A stretch of DNA of 64,000 nucleotides from DAOTWY01 sp003696565 (GCA_034435635.1 DAOTWY010000014.1:3575-67574), one strand, 5' to 3'; shown: positions 45,579-54,904, counted from the first letter of the stretch. Notes: generated by a model not told the origin, from the letters alone. Translations and numbers: made by a program.

Positions 45579-47233
45579 GACGGTTGTTCTCCACTTGAGG
45601 TTTCAGATGACAAAGATTGGAGTTCTAGGGTAATGTTTGTTGTAATGGCACCAAGCGCGGCATTAAACCGTTCAGCAGCTAAATCCAATACATCCGAGAC
45701 ATTGGTCGCCCCAATCAACAAACTAGCTACCTCGTTTGCTTTACGCTCACGCAATGCCTGAGATTGGCTCTGCTCAAACAGTCGTTTATTTTCTAAGGCG
45801 AGGATTAAACGATTCGTCACATTTTGTGCAATTTCAATCTGGCGGTCAGTCACTGTTGTGTTGGGGGGCATAGTAAACACCATGGCACCTAATAATTCCC
45901 CGCGTAGTTGAATAGGGACACCAATAACCTGTTGAGATTTCTCATTAGTCATAACAGTTGGTTCCCCCTGTTGTAACACACTGGATATTTCAGAAGGTAA
46001 ATCCGCCGCAGGGATGACATTCATATCTTTATGCCAGTTAAACCCAACCGCTTGTGTACCTCTACTCGTAAAATACTCATCCCAAACACTGCTAATCACC
46101 TGGCGTTCATATTGCTTGTATTCCTGCAATTGCTTACGCAACATCTCATTAACTTCTTGTTGAGCCTCCAAAGACTCACGTAGGGCACGAATTTGACGAA
46201 CATCCTGCAAGATCGTGCTTAATTCCATAACAAGTGTTTGTAGAACTCGCACACGGTTTTGAGAAAACGGCTCTTGATTAGATTGCACATCCAACACACC
46301 AATAACCTGGTCTTGAACAACAATGGGCAAGGCAACACCATAATTTGAGGATGGCAAAAAATGCCCGCGCCGTACCAAACTATCTGCGCTGGAGACAAGC
46401 ACAGGGGATTTTGACCGTGCGGCATCCGCTAATGCGTTCGCATCACCAATATTGGCAACCGCCACTGTCACCTCATCTCCCTGGCTTAAACTGAGTCGAA
46501 TCCGTCTAGCAATTTGCCCAGTCGCATCGATTAAAAAAATCTGGGCAAAACTATATCCTAAGTCGTCGCGAATCAGCCGAATCAAATAGGCATAAACCGT
46601 GTTTTCATCATGATGTTCCACCCCAGATGAAAATTGCCCAACAACACGAAATTGAGCAACTTCAACCAATTTTTCTTCAATGAACTGGCTTAAATTCCCC
46701 ATAAATACATAAAAAATAATCACGATGATAATTAGGGCGAATATAATTCCAATTCGGCTAGTACTTAAAACCGTCCCAAAATCACCAAACTCCAGCCGCG
46801 TTATGATTAATAAAATCAATAGGTCAAGCAAGGTAATGATAAGTAAGCCGCGCCGGCTGGAAAACATCCCTGCCAATATCACCGGTACGGACAGCATAAT
46901 GACAAACGTTGTCCTAAAGCCGGAAACAATCCCTATCAACAAAACTAAAAGCAATGCATCAAACAAGATGATGTTGACTGCAGGATTAAGATACCCACGT
47001 CGAATTAACATCATCACAAATAAAATGAGGGGGAGTGAAGCAAGCACCACAAACAACTGTTCATCAGAAAAATTAGTGAGGTTTGAGACAGAGGCAAACA
47101 CTTCCACCATAAAAACAGCAATTGCTAACAAGCAAGAAAGCAGCATCGTGGTATGCAACGCTTTGGCACGTTGTTGATCCAATGGGTTTGTATATTGGTG
47201 AGGAATAGTCAGTAAGGGTCGTAATACGTTCAT
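45575..47233 (-). CDS. Six-helix membrane GAF protein, no kinase
   Basis: 552 residues. About six membrane helices (30-190) open the protein after a short start with the motif YTNPLDQQRAK, also found (YTNPLHKNQAI) in the gene at 48567. GAF-A (about 205-360: FAQIFLIDATG, LPSSNYGVALPI, VIGVLDVQS) is less conserved than in its neighbours. Then come a W-D-E-Y linker, compact GAF-B (VPIQLRGELLGAMVF, ALENKRLFEQSQ) and the truncated-GAF tail (VLDLAAERFNAALGAITTNITLEL). No catalytic domain. It overlaps its neighbours on both sides by ATGA, so it is made together with them. A receptor subunit with a membrane-embedded input is the best description. Confidence 0.88.
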   Translation of the reverse strand: MNVLRPLLTIPHQYTNPLDQQRAKALHTTMLLSCLLAIAVFMVEVFASVSNLTNFSDEQLFVVLASLPLILFVMMLIRRGYLNPAVNIILFDALLLVLLIGIVSGFRTTFVIMLSVPVILAGMFSSRRGLLIITLLDLLILLIITRLEFGDFGTVLSTSRIGIIFALIIIVIIFYVFMGNLSQFIEEKLVEVAQFRVVGQFSSGVEHHDENTVYAYLIRLIRDDLGYSFAQIFLIDATGQIARRIRLSLSQGDEVTVAVANIGDANALADAARSKSPVLVSSADSLVRRGHFLPSSNYGVALPIVVQDQVIGVLDVQSNQEPFSQNRVRVLQTLVMELSTILQDVRQIRALRESLEAQQEVNEMLRKQLQEYKQYERQVISSVWDEYFTSRGTQAVGFNWHKDMNVIPAADLPSEISSVLQQGEPTVMTNEKSQQVIGVPIQLRGELLGAMVFTMPPNTTVTDRQIEIAQNVTNRLILALENKRLFEQSQSQALRERKANEVASLLIGATNVSDVLDLAAERFNAALGAITTNITLELQSLSSETSSGEQPS

Positions 47234-48570
47234 GGTTTATCCTCATGGTTATTATTCTCTGGCGATAAAACCCCCAAGCGGATCATCCCGGCTTCTGCTC
47301 CAAGAGTCTGTGTCAGTTCCTTAATTGTAATTTGCAATAGATCATCAACAGTTGCAGCAGATTGATATTGTGTCACAATTTCGTTAATTCGCTGCTCTTG
47401 GATAGCACTCTGTTGTGCCTCTTCAAACAAGCGGGCATTGTCTAGGCTAATCGCTAAGCGTTGTGCCACCGCCTGAAGCATTTCAACCAAATCATCTGTA
47501 CGAGCTTGTGGGTCTGGTTCAATTTCAATTGCGCCTATGACTTCGCCACGCAGTGCAATTGGCACCGCAATGGTGCGTTTTCCGCCTTCCTCAAGTTCAT
47601 TGACAATCGGACGGCGACGCTGACTAGCCTGAATCATATCCGGTGTCCATGTAGCTTGTTCTTGAACTTCATGGGGTGTTAGTGTAATCCCCTGTAACGT
47701 CTGCCGTTGTTGTAGATAATCTCCCCAAACTTTACGGGTCAATTGGCGATTCAGCCGTTGAATCTCACGCAGGTTTGCTTCTGATTCAAAAAACAGCCGC
47801 TTATTTTCCTGTAAACTGGTTGATTGCGCCTCAAATAGGCGAGCATTCCGTATCGCTGTCCCTAATTGTGTCGTCATCACTTGCAACGCTTGAATATCCG
47901 TTAGCTTAAAGGCACTAACACGTGTGCTTTGAACATCCAACGCCCCAATAATCCGGTCGCCGTCTAAAATCGGGAGTGCCAGTTCAGAGCGGGTAGCAGG
48001 CAGTAAATCATTTTTGACAACCATCGGGTCTTGTGAAGTATCATGAACGATGAGTGGTTCACCGACTTGTGTAACCCGCCCGATAACACTACGTGAGCCA
48101 ACTCGGATTTGATATTCTCCCTCAACCAACTTCTGCCCAACATCACCAGTGCTAGCAACTAATCGTGCAACAGTACGGGTATCATCCACCATAAAAATTT
48201 GAACATGATAATAAGCAAAGCGGTCTCGAATTAGCTCAACGGCACGGTTAAATAACTCATCTAAGTCAAGGATTTTCGCCGTAATTTGCCCCACTTCTGC
48301 TGTGGCTGTAAGCAAATCAGCGTTTCGTCTGGCACGCTTTACCATCTCATCCAGCATATTAGCAAGATATAAAATCACCCCACTGGAGCCAATCACCCCA
48401 CCTAGCAACAAAACGCGCAAAGCATCTGCTTCTTGCCGGATAATAAGCGCAAATAAACCAATTATCGCCAGAAAAATCAGGATAACAGCAATAAACTGCA
48501 CCAAACGCATACTAACAATTGATAAACGATCCTCAACAGGGATTTCATTAAAGCGTTGTCGGTTCATCAT
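47230..48570 (-). CDS. Two-helix membrane GAF protein, no kinase
   Basis: 446 residues, the smallest of the set. A helical hairpin (about 25-47 and 53-71) is followed by GAF-A (about 82-245: YYHVQIFMVDD, VGSRSVIGRV, LPATRSELALPI, IIGALDVQS), the linker KVWGDYLQQRQ, compact GAF-B (VPIALRGEVIGAIEIE, SLDNARLFEEAQQ) and the truncated-GAF tail ending in LGAEAGMIRLG. With only a short periplasmic loop its input is likely cytoplasmic or within the membrane. A very good ribosome site (GGAGGAGG) lies in the end of the upstream gene, and the ATG overlaps that gene's TGA. Confidence 0.88.
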   Translation of the reverse strand: MMNRQRFNEIPVEDRLSIVSMRLVQFIAVILIFLAIIGLFALIIRQEADALRVLLLGGVIGSSGVILYLANMLDEMVKRARRNADLLTATAEVGQITAKILDLDELFNRAVELIRDRFAYYHVQIFMVDDTRTVARLVASTGDVGQKLVEGEYQIRVGSRSVIGRVTQVGEPLIVHDTSQDPMVVKNDLLPATRSELALPILDGDRIIGALDVQSTRVSAFKLTDIQALQVMTTQLGTAIRNARLFEAQSTSLQENKRLFFESEANLREIQRLNRQLTRKVWGDYLQQRQTLQGITLTPHEVQEQATWTPDMIQASQRRRPIVNELEEGGKRTIAVPIALRGEVIGAIEIEPDPQARTDDLVEMLQAVAQRLAISLDNARLFEEAQQSAIQEQRINEIVTQYQSAATVDDLLQITIKELTQTLGAEAGMIRLGVLSPENNNHEDKP

Positions 48571-50282
48571 GATGAACCTCCTCCATTCGGTGTTGGGGGT
48601 GTGCCTAATCGTATGACGACCTTGGAGGCATTCAACGCATCCCGTAAACTCGCCGCAGCATCGTTAAGCATCGTATTCACACTGTTCGCTGCCTGAAGAC
48701 GGCTCGTAATTTGGTTAACCAAAGCTTCACGTTGCGCTAGTCGTTGGCTTTCATCCACTAAACGCGCGTTTTCCACTGCCATGCCAAAGCGTTCACTAAC
48801 TTCTTGTAACAAATCAAAATCCTCAGGGGAGAATGGGTTATTTTTATCTAATTCAAACTCCATGGCACCAATAACACGCCCGCGTACTCGTAGGGGAACG
48901 GCGATGACTTGAGCATCATCCCGCTGTTCCTGCACCAATTGATTGATTTGAAGAGCTTCGCGCAGGGTCGTTGTCCAGTCTGTTATTGGGTTTTTCTGTT
49001 GGTTTTCAAAATCAATCTCTGTGCCAACATCATGTGCAATACCACGCAGATATTCTCCCCATACTCGTCCAGTCAGGCGTTCATTGAGTCGTTCAACTTC
49101 CCGTAATGCTTGGCGTGTTTCTTCCACCAAGCGTTGATTTTCTTTTAGTCGTGCTTCTGCCCGTTCAAACTGGCTGACATTATCAATCGCCAAGGCAATG
49201 CTATCTGCCATCGCTTGAAAAGCCATCAGTAGCGATGAATCCGAAAAGGCATTAGAGGCTTTGCTTTGAACATCCAACACACCGATGATTTTATCCCCAA
49301 TCCGTAAAGGGAAAGCGGCTTCAACCTGTGTTTCTGGGAGCAAGGTGTTTTGTCGGTGGATGGTATCTGGCGTTCCGGCATGCGCCACAATTAAATTCCC
49401 GCGTGAAGCGACCTGCCCCACCACGCTCACACTACCAACCAATAATTTATGATTAATTTCCAACAGTTGACGACCTATTGCGCCGGTACTAGCAACCAAG
49501 CGCGCCTCATTACCAGTATCATCAATCAAAAAGACTTGCACATGATAGACAAAATCAAATTGTGCATTAATACGCTCAACAATATCGTTTAGTAATGCAT
49601 TTAATCCGGCACGTTCTGCCACTTTTTGAGCAATTTGCGTTAAAACTTCTGAGACCATCATACGGTCTGTTACGGCTTCTGCTGCTCCTACCTGACGCAC
49701 AACACTGTTCATATAAACAAACAGATAAATCAGTATACCGGTGCCAAACAGTGCCAACATCAAGGGCATAATGCTGGTAATCTCGGTTTGAGCAAAACGC
49801 TCCGCTATAACATAGTCAGGCAGCATTTGTTGTGTCACATTACGGCGCAATATTATGCCAACAGCTAAAGAAGTCATGGATAAAAGCGTCGTAGCAACAA
49901 TGCCAACCCGCCCTTTGACCAAGCCTCCCAACACAATCATCAGCAGAAGTTCTGCCCCTTGCATGGCATTCACATAACCAAAAACAACCGTGTTATAGTT
50001 GGAAGCAAAGAACCACATCGCCAGCACACCCCAAGCAGCCGCATCCAACCGCTGCTTACGGAGTGCAACATAAGTTAAGGTGGTGACAAGATAAAACATC
50101 ACCAAACCAAACAAGCGATAGATATTACCATTCAGCACCTTGTGGATAAGGGTTGTGCCGTCCATCATGGGTAAGAAAAAAACATAAATTGAAAAAAACA
50201 TCACCATGACGAAGACAATCATATACAGCACGATTGCCTGATTTTTGTGTAGCGGGTTGGTATATGCTTGGGTCTTGAACAT
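48567..50282 (-). CDS. Six-helix membrane GAF protein, no kinase (paralogue)
   Basis: About 571 residues from the ATG at 50282, which has GGAG 8 bases upstream; the frame extends to 50309 but that overlaps the preceding gene and has no ribosome site. After YTNPLHKNQA come about six membrane helices (to about residue 195), then GAF-A (about 215-375: YHVQVFLIDD, VGSVSVVGQV, LPETQVEAAFPL, IIGVLDVQS), the linker RVWGEYLRG, compact GAF-B (VPLRVRGRVIGAMEFEL) and the truncated-GAF tail ending LNASKVVIRLG. No catalytic domain. Closest in layout to the gene at 45575, suggesting duplication of the membrane part, while GAF-A is closer to the other two. Confidence 0.88.
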   Translation of the reverse strand: MFKTQAYTNPLHKNQAIVLYMIVFVMVMFFSIYVFFLPMMDGTTLIHKVLNGNIYRLFGLVMFYLVTTLTYVALRKQRLDAAAWGVLAMWFFASNYNTVVFGYVNAMQGAELLLMIVLGGLVKGRVGIVATTLLSMTSLAVGIILRRNVTQQMLPDYVIAERFAQTEITSIMPLMLALFGTGILIYLFVYMNSVVRQVGAAEAVTDRMMVSEVLTQIAQKVAERAGLNALLNDIVERINAQFDFVYHVQVFLIDDTGNEARLVASTGAIGRQLLEINHKLLVGSVSVVGQVASRGNLIVAHAGTPDTIHRQNTLLPETQVEAAFPLRIGDKIIGVLDVQSKASNAFSDSSLLMAFQAMADSIALAIDNVSQFERAEARLKENQRLVEETRQALREVERLNERLTGRVWGEYLRGIAHDVGTEIDFENQQKNPITDWTTTLREALQINQLVQEQRDDAQVIAVPLRVRGRVIGAMEFELDKNNPFSPEDFDLLQEVSERFGMAVENARLVDESQRLAQREALVNQITSRLQAANSVNTMLNDAAASLRDALNASKVVIRLGTPPTPNGGGSS

Positions 50283-50295
50283 AAAATTTCTCCGC

Positions 50296-53200
50296 TTAGT
50301 CATCCACATTGAGGCGAATACGCCCGCGCTTAGCCCCTAGCACCTGACCTAATTCATTGAGGGTCAAATCCAAAATCTGCTCAATATCCATCTGTTGTTG
50401 GAGCAAGCTACTGATTTCATTAACCTTTGCCTTGCTTTTTGCCAAGCGTTGACTTTGGGCATAAACCTCAGCATTTTCAATGGCTACTGCCAGTTGGTTA
50501 GCAAATTGCTGAGACACAACATAATCCGTTATAGAGTAAGCTCCGCGTTTAAGGCTTCCTAACTCTAGGATACCAGTTACTACCCCGCGTGAAACAATCG
50601 GAAGAGACAACACCGACTGAATATCATCAAGAAAAGTAAACCGCCGGTTATCTAACTGACTAATGTCATTAGTTTGAAGTGGTTGTCGCGTTTCCCAAAC
50701 CAATCCAGCAGTTGTTCCGCTTATTTCAACAGGCATTCCTTCTGTCAAATCCACAACAGGGTCTTGTGAGTTTATCTGCCATGCAACAGCATATAACGCG
50801 GCACGTGTTGTGTTATAAAGCATGATAGCAGTATAGTCCGCTGTAAAAATCTGCGTAGCATTTATGAGGCTGATTTCCAATATGGTGCGTAGATCAAACG
50901 TTGATTGAAGTGCCTGACTAAATGCGGCAATTTGTTCCATTTGATGAACTTGTTTTTCCAAACGATGCGCAGCGTCCTGTGAACGTTGAACAAGACGCTG
51001 ATTTTCAATAGTCACAGCCATTTGATCTGCAATCGCTTGCATATTAGCAATTTGTTGAGCTGTTACTTGTGTTTCTGCCAATTTGCCCAAAGAGAGCAAC
51101 CCTAATAACCGTCGACCGGCACGCAAACCAACTGTTACAAAGCTATAAACACCTTGTTCCTCTAAAAAATCCGTTGCGTGTTTAATCAAGTTATTGCGGT
51201 TACGGGTGTCTTCAACTTGCAACCCGCCTCCCTGCAAAAGGCGACTAATCGCCATATCAAACCCAGGATAGTCCGGCGGCAACTCATCCCAAATATTGGG
51301 TTGGAATACCTGTTCTCGCGTTGCAACAACACGTGTCACTATTGATTCAGGTAAGTCTCCTTCAACAACGGCACGGTTAAACAATGCTATGGAAGCAGTC
51401 AAAATTCCCTGAGGCATTAAGTTCAAGACAACTTTAACCATCTCAGTAAAATCTTCTGCCAAGGTAATGGCACGGTTGGCTTCTAACAAGCGTGTTGCTA
51501 CTTGCTGCGCTTGCTGCGTCATCACAAGCAACTGACGACTTTTTAAGCTCAAACCAATCTGATCTGCCAAGGTCGTATATGCGCTAATTTCCTCAAGACT
51601 GAGGTCATAAACAGCATCATTCATAAGGACAAGCGTGCCTATTAATTCGCTCCCGCTGCGCAAGCCAAATAACGCTAGCCACGCGGATGCTGGTACATGC
51701 ATCCGTTCACGCACTACAGTAGGGATTAACTGGTCATTACGACTGGTATCCAGCAACACATGCTGCCCATCAAGCAAATGTTGAAGATTACGCGGTGCCA
51801 CTTGCGTAACATCAACCGGTTCATCAAACAAGATTGTCTCTTCTGTAGTGCTAATTGCAACGAGTTTATTGGGTGTCGGCTCTGGCGATTGCAACGGTGT
51901 ATCCAGCAATGTAATGCCAACAGCGCGATTCTGCTTTGCCAAAGTCTGCATAACAGCTCGTGCCATTTGCGCTGCATCGGCGGCGGTTGTAATCAATCGA
52001 TTCGCCTGAACGAGATTCATCACAATACTATTGGCACGGCGCGTCTGTTGATCCAACCGTCCAATTTCTAGCAATGCTCCCATTAACTCACCAATATTCT
52101 GGAAAGCATTCACTTCATCACGTTTAAACGCATTCCAATCACGACTCATAAAAATCATCACGCCAATCGGTTTATCCCCGGCGGAAATTGGAACGCTCAA
52201 ATAAGTACGGACTTCATTAGTTTGCAACCACTCATAAAAAGCGCGCCCAACTTGATCCGGTTTAATGTTGCGAATATCTTTCAGAATAAAGATATCATTA
52301 TTACGAATAGCTACTTGGAGTTCCGTGCCAATATCATCCCAGTTCAGTTCTGTATCTTCATTCCAATCAAACAGCTTTTCACGGTTGGCTACAGCATGAA
52401 TAACCCACCGAGTAATCTCCCCTGTTTCATCAAATATCAACTCTGCCACAGCTAATAAACGGCGTGATTGTGGCAGCATATATCGGGCGACAATTTGCGT
52501 CATGTCGTCCCATGTTTGCCCTGCAGAAAGCTGATTAAAGACCATTGTCTGCTTGGCACTGATGTCTTGGCTAAACACCGCTTCTTGTGTGAGGTTATGA
52601 AGCAAGACCAACACACCAGCTTGATCTGCCAGAGCTTGCCAAAAAAGGGTTTCCGTATAGGTTAAGGAGATGGGATGCCGTACACTATTGAAATTAATTA
52701 ATCCTAATACCTTGCCTTGAGAGCGAATAGGGAAAATATAAGAGGAAACAATTGGATCACCGCTGAGTGTGACTTTTAGACGATCGCTAATATCCGCATA
52801 AGCTTGCACATCCTCAATCATATGATGCTCACCATATTCAATGGCACGCTGCAAACCTCGACCAATCTCATGCCACTGCACAGGGATAACATAATCAGCA
52901 TCATAAGACTTATATCGATTAGCCGTTGCGATCACACGGAAACCGACAAAGTTATCCAAATCATCATATTCAAATAAATTGATGGAGATAAACTGCCCTT
53001 CTCGTAGAACATCTAGGCTAAGTGCTTCAGCAATTTCACCAAATGTTTTACAATTTGCTAAGCGTGCAGCAATAAATGCCTGATTTTCAATCATGCTGTT
53101 GATGATGTAATGATCTAGCACAAACGCCAATTGAGATGCCAACATCGCCGCTAAATCTTGGTTGGCTTCATCAACAAACCCCACTTCCAAAATACCTAAG

Positions 53201-53469
53201 CGGGCATCACGCCATAGAAGTGGATACAACCAAGCACCATTGTGTTGAGTTGGTTGTTGAAGGTCAGTTGGCAGGTTTTCAGTCAATGTATCATCACTGC
53301 TAAATTGCTGAACAATATGATGCCCTGCCAAGCGATATAACCGCAGATACGAAATATCCGACATCATCGTCACCGTTTGCTTCAACAGGGCATCCGGTGG
53401 CATTCCGTCCTGCTCCCATTGCCGGATGATATGAACAAATTCGGATAGGACTTTCAGGTCGGATGTCAT
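50296..53469 (-). CDS. Soluble six-GAF protein without kinase domain
   Basis: 1057 residues with no membrane helix. GAF-like regions at about 1-125 (short), 130-290, 300-465, 470-650, 650-830 and 840-1010; the last is the clearest (SGTTAGLVWETRQPLQ, VLSLPIVSRGVVTGILELGS, AIENAEVYAQSQ). The C-terminus (about 1010-1057: VNEISSLLQQQMDIEQILDLTLNE, then AKRGRIRL) is the same truncated GAF start seen in the four downstream membrane proteins. With no effector domain it can only signal by contact, possibly by pairing with the kinase arrays. It starts 28 bases after a single-domain receiver and stops 13 bases before the next gene. Confidence 0.87.
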   Translation of the reverse strand: MTSDLKVLSEFVHIIRQWEQDGMPPDALLKQTVTMMSDISYLRLYRLAGHHIVQQFSSDDTLTENLPTDLQQPTQHNGAWLYPLLWRDARLGILEVGFVDEANQDLAAMLASQLAFVLDHYIINSMIENQAFIAARLANCKTFGEIAEALSLDVLREGQFISINLFEYDDLDNFVGFRVIATANRYKSYDADYVIPVQWHEIGRGLQRAIEYGEHHMIEDVQAYADISDRLKVTLSGDPIVSSYIFPIRSQGKVLGLINFNSVRHPISLTYTETLFWQALADQAGVLVLLHNLTQEAVFSQDISAKQTMVFNQLSAGQTWDDMTQIVARYMLPQSRRLLAVAELIFDETGEITRWVIHAVANREKLFDWNEDTELNWDDIGTELQVAIRNNDIFILKDIRNIKPDQVGRAFYEWLQTNEVRTYLSVPISAGDKPIGVMIFMSRDWNAFKRDEVNAFQNIGELMGALLEIGRLDQQTRRANSIVMNLVQANRLITTAADAAQMARAVMQTLAKQNRAVGITLLDTPLQSPEPTPNKLVAISTTEETILFDEPVDVTQVAPRNLQHLLDGQHVLLDTSRNDQLIPTVVRERMHVPASAWLALFGLRSGSELIGTLVLMNDAVYDLSLEEISAYTTLADQIGLSLKSRQLLVMTQQAQQVATRLLEANRAITLAEDFTEMVKVVLNLMPQGILTASIALFNRAVVEGDLPESIVTRVVATREQVFQPNIWDELPPDYPGFDMAISRLLQGGGLQVEDTRNRNNLIKHATDFLEEQGVYSFVTVGLRAGRRLLGLLSLGKLAETQVTAQQIANMQAIADQMAVTIENQRLVQRSQDAAHRLEKQVHQMEQIAAFSQALQSTFDLRTILEISLINATQIFTADYTAIMLYNTTRAALYAVAWQINSQDPVVDLTEGMPVEISGTTAGLVWETRQPLQTNDISQLDNRRFTFLDDIQSVLSLPIVSRGVVTGILELGSLKRGAYSITDYVVSQQFANQLAVAIENAEVYAQSQRLAKSKAKVNEISSLLQQQMDIEQILDLTLNELGQVLGAKRGRIRLNVDD

Positions 53470-53497
53470 CAGTCAATACTCCCACGTTTGAGGTTAT

Positions 53498-53917
53498 TTA
53501 TTTCCACTCCCAGACCTGCTCACCCTTTAGCAATCGGGTAATTTGATCTGGAAAACGATCAGGATCAAGCGGTTTGCCTAAAAAACCGTCAAAACCGGCT
53601 TTTTGTGCTCGGCGCATTTGATCCTCGCTGGCTTCTGCTGTAACAGCACAAACAATTGTGTCCTTAAGGCGCGGATTAGCCCGCACTTTTTGCAACGCCT
53701 GATAACCATCTTCATATGGCAGGCGAATATCCATCAAAATGAGGTCAATCCGCGGTAAAGTTTCAGCAAATTGAACGACTTGCCAGCCGGAGGTTTTCCA
53801 TTCGCATCGTTGAACTCCCATAAACGCCAACATGCGAGCAATCAACACGAAATTTGGAACGTTATCCTCAACGACTAACACATGCGCTTCGCTAGGGTCA
53901 ATTGGTGTTCTGGTCAT
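53498..53917 (-). CDS. Single-domain response regulator (receiver only)
   Basis: 139 residues, one receiver domain. Seen: VLVVEDNVPN, phosphoacceptor Asp in LILMDIRLP (about residue 61), Thr in AVTAEAS and Lys in FLGKPLD. There is no output domain, so it passes on phosphate or acts by protein contact, like CheY or DivK. The ribosome site AAGGTG overlaps the stop of the receiver gene upstream, 12 bases away. Confidence 0.93.
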   Translation of the reverse strand: MTRTPIDPSEAHVLVVEDNVPNFVLIARMLAFMGVQRCEWKTSGWQVVQFAETLPRIDLILMDIRLPYEDGYQALQKVRANPRLKDTIVCAVTAEASEDQMRRAQKAGFDGFLGKPLDPDRFPDQITRLLKGEQVWEWK

Positions 53918-53929
53918 CGCTTTTACACC

Positions 53930-54289
53930 TTAAAGATAAGAAACAATTTGATCTACAAAAGAGTCGACATCAATGGGTTTGCCGATGTAACCATCGCACC
54001 CAGCATTTAATGTCCGTTCTCGGTCACCTTCCATTACGTTAGCAGTTAAGGCGACAATTGGGATATGGGCAATTTGGGGCATGGAACGGATTTTTTGGGT
54101 TGCTGTCAACCCGTCCATTTCTGGCATACTAATATCCATCAAAATCAAATCCGGTGGATTTGCCAAAGCCATTTCAATACCAGCTTGTGCATTACTCGCT
54201 TCATCAACCTCAATCCCTTCTGCCCCAAGGATACGGCGCACAAGCATCCGGTTATTCGCATCATCTTCAATGTAAAGTATTCGTGGCAT
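53930..54289 (-). CDS. DivK/CheY-like single-domain response regulator
   Basis: 119 residues forming one receiver: ILYIEDDANNRMLVRRIL, phosphoacceptor Asp52 in LILMDISMPEMDG, Thr in ALTANVM, and Lys in YIGKPID. The C-G-Y-I-G-K-P-I motif is typical of DivK-like proteins. It has no output domain. It is the first gene of the 24-kb minus-strand signalling run, and GGGGAG 8 bases upstream gives it a strong ribosome site. Its promoter must lie in the 126-base gap shared with the divergent cyclophilin gene. Confidence 0.93.
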   Translation of the reverse strand: MPRILYIEDDANNRMLVRRILGAEGIEVDEASNAQAGIEMALANPPDLILMDISMPEMDGLTATQKIRSMPQIAHIPIVALTANVMEGDRERTLNAGCDGYIGKPIDVDSFVDQIVSYL

Positions 54290-54329
54290 CTATAATTCTC
54301 CCCAAATTAATATCCCCTTTAAAGATAAC

Positions 54330-54348
54330 CTGAAATGATGTCATTCAG
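54330..54348. repeat. Imperfect inverted repeat upstream of the signalling operon
   Basis: CTGAAATGA and TCATTCAG pair with one bulged base around a TG. It lies 41 bases upstream of the first receiver start and 68 bases upstream of the cyclophilin start, in the shared promoter region, and is a candidate operator for either gene. Confidence 0.35.
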
Positions 54349-54415
54349 CAATATTTGTATACAGGAACCCCTCTCTATGGTATCCTGAATTCAACGAAAC
54401 CAAGGAGAATATTTT

Positions 54416-54904
54416 ATGAAAAAACAATATACACATCCCCCTGCTATGCAAATTGATCCCAATAAAACTTATATCGCACACTTCAAAACCTCCAAAGGCG
54501 ATTTTGATATTCAACTGTTTGCCAAAGAAGCCCCTATTACCGTCAACAATTTTGTTTTCCTGGCACGGGAAGGGTTCTATGATGATTTAAAGTTCCACCG
54601 TGTCATCGCCGACTTCATGATTCAAGGGGGGTGTCCATTAGGGCGCGGCACTGGTGGACCAGGCTATAAATGGGACGATGAGCCAAGTGCCCTAAAGCTT
54701 AAGCATGATGGTCCTGGTATTCTCAGTATGGCAAACGCCGGACCAAATACCAATGGGTCTCAATTCTTCATCACCCATGTAGAAACCCCATGGCTTAATG
54801 GCAAACACGCCGTTTTTGGTAAAGTGATGGGAGATGGGCAAACAGTCGTCAACGCCATTCAACAAGGTGATACTATTATCTCCATCACCATCACAGAAAG
54901 TTAA
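54416..54904 (+). CDS. Cyclophilin-type peptidyl-prolyl isomerase
   Basis: 162 residues, no signal peptide, so cytoplasmic. Catalytic landmarks: FHRVIADFMIQGG (Arg of the active site), GPGYKWDDE, LSMANAGPNTNGSQFFI, and LNGKHAVFGKV. The tryptophan position of cyclosporin-binding forms is Leu, as in most bacterial enzymes. It catalyses cis-trans isomerisation of X-Pro bonds. AAGGAG lies 9 bases upstream of the ATG. It is the only plus-strand gene in the last 33 kb, and its final 14 bases overlap the end of the convergent kinase gene. Confidence 0.96.
   Translation: MKKQYTHPPAMQIDPNKTYIAHFKTSKGDFDIQLFAKEAPITVNNFVFLAREGFYDDLKFHRVIADFMIQGGCPLGRGTGGPGYKWDDEPSALKLKHDGPGILSMANAGPNTNGSQFFITHVETPWLNGKHAVFGKVMGDGQTVVNAIQQGDTIISITITES

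Noticed and set aside
50283..50309. Upstream start of the 571-residue GAF protein
   Set aside because: It would overlap the preceding gene by 14 bases and lacks a ribosome site, while ATG 50282 has GGAG at a good distance.
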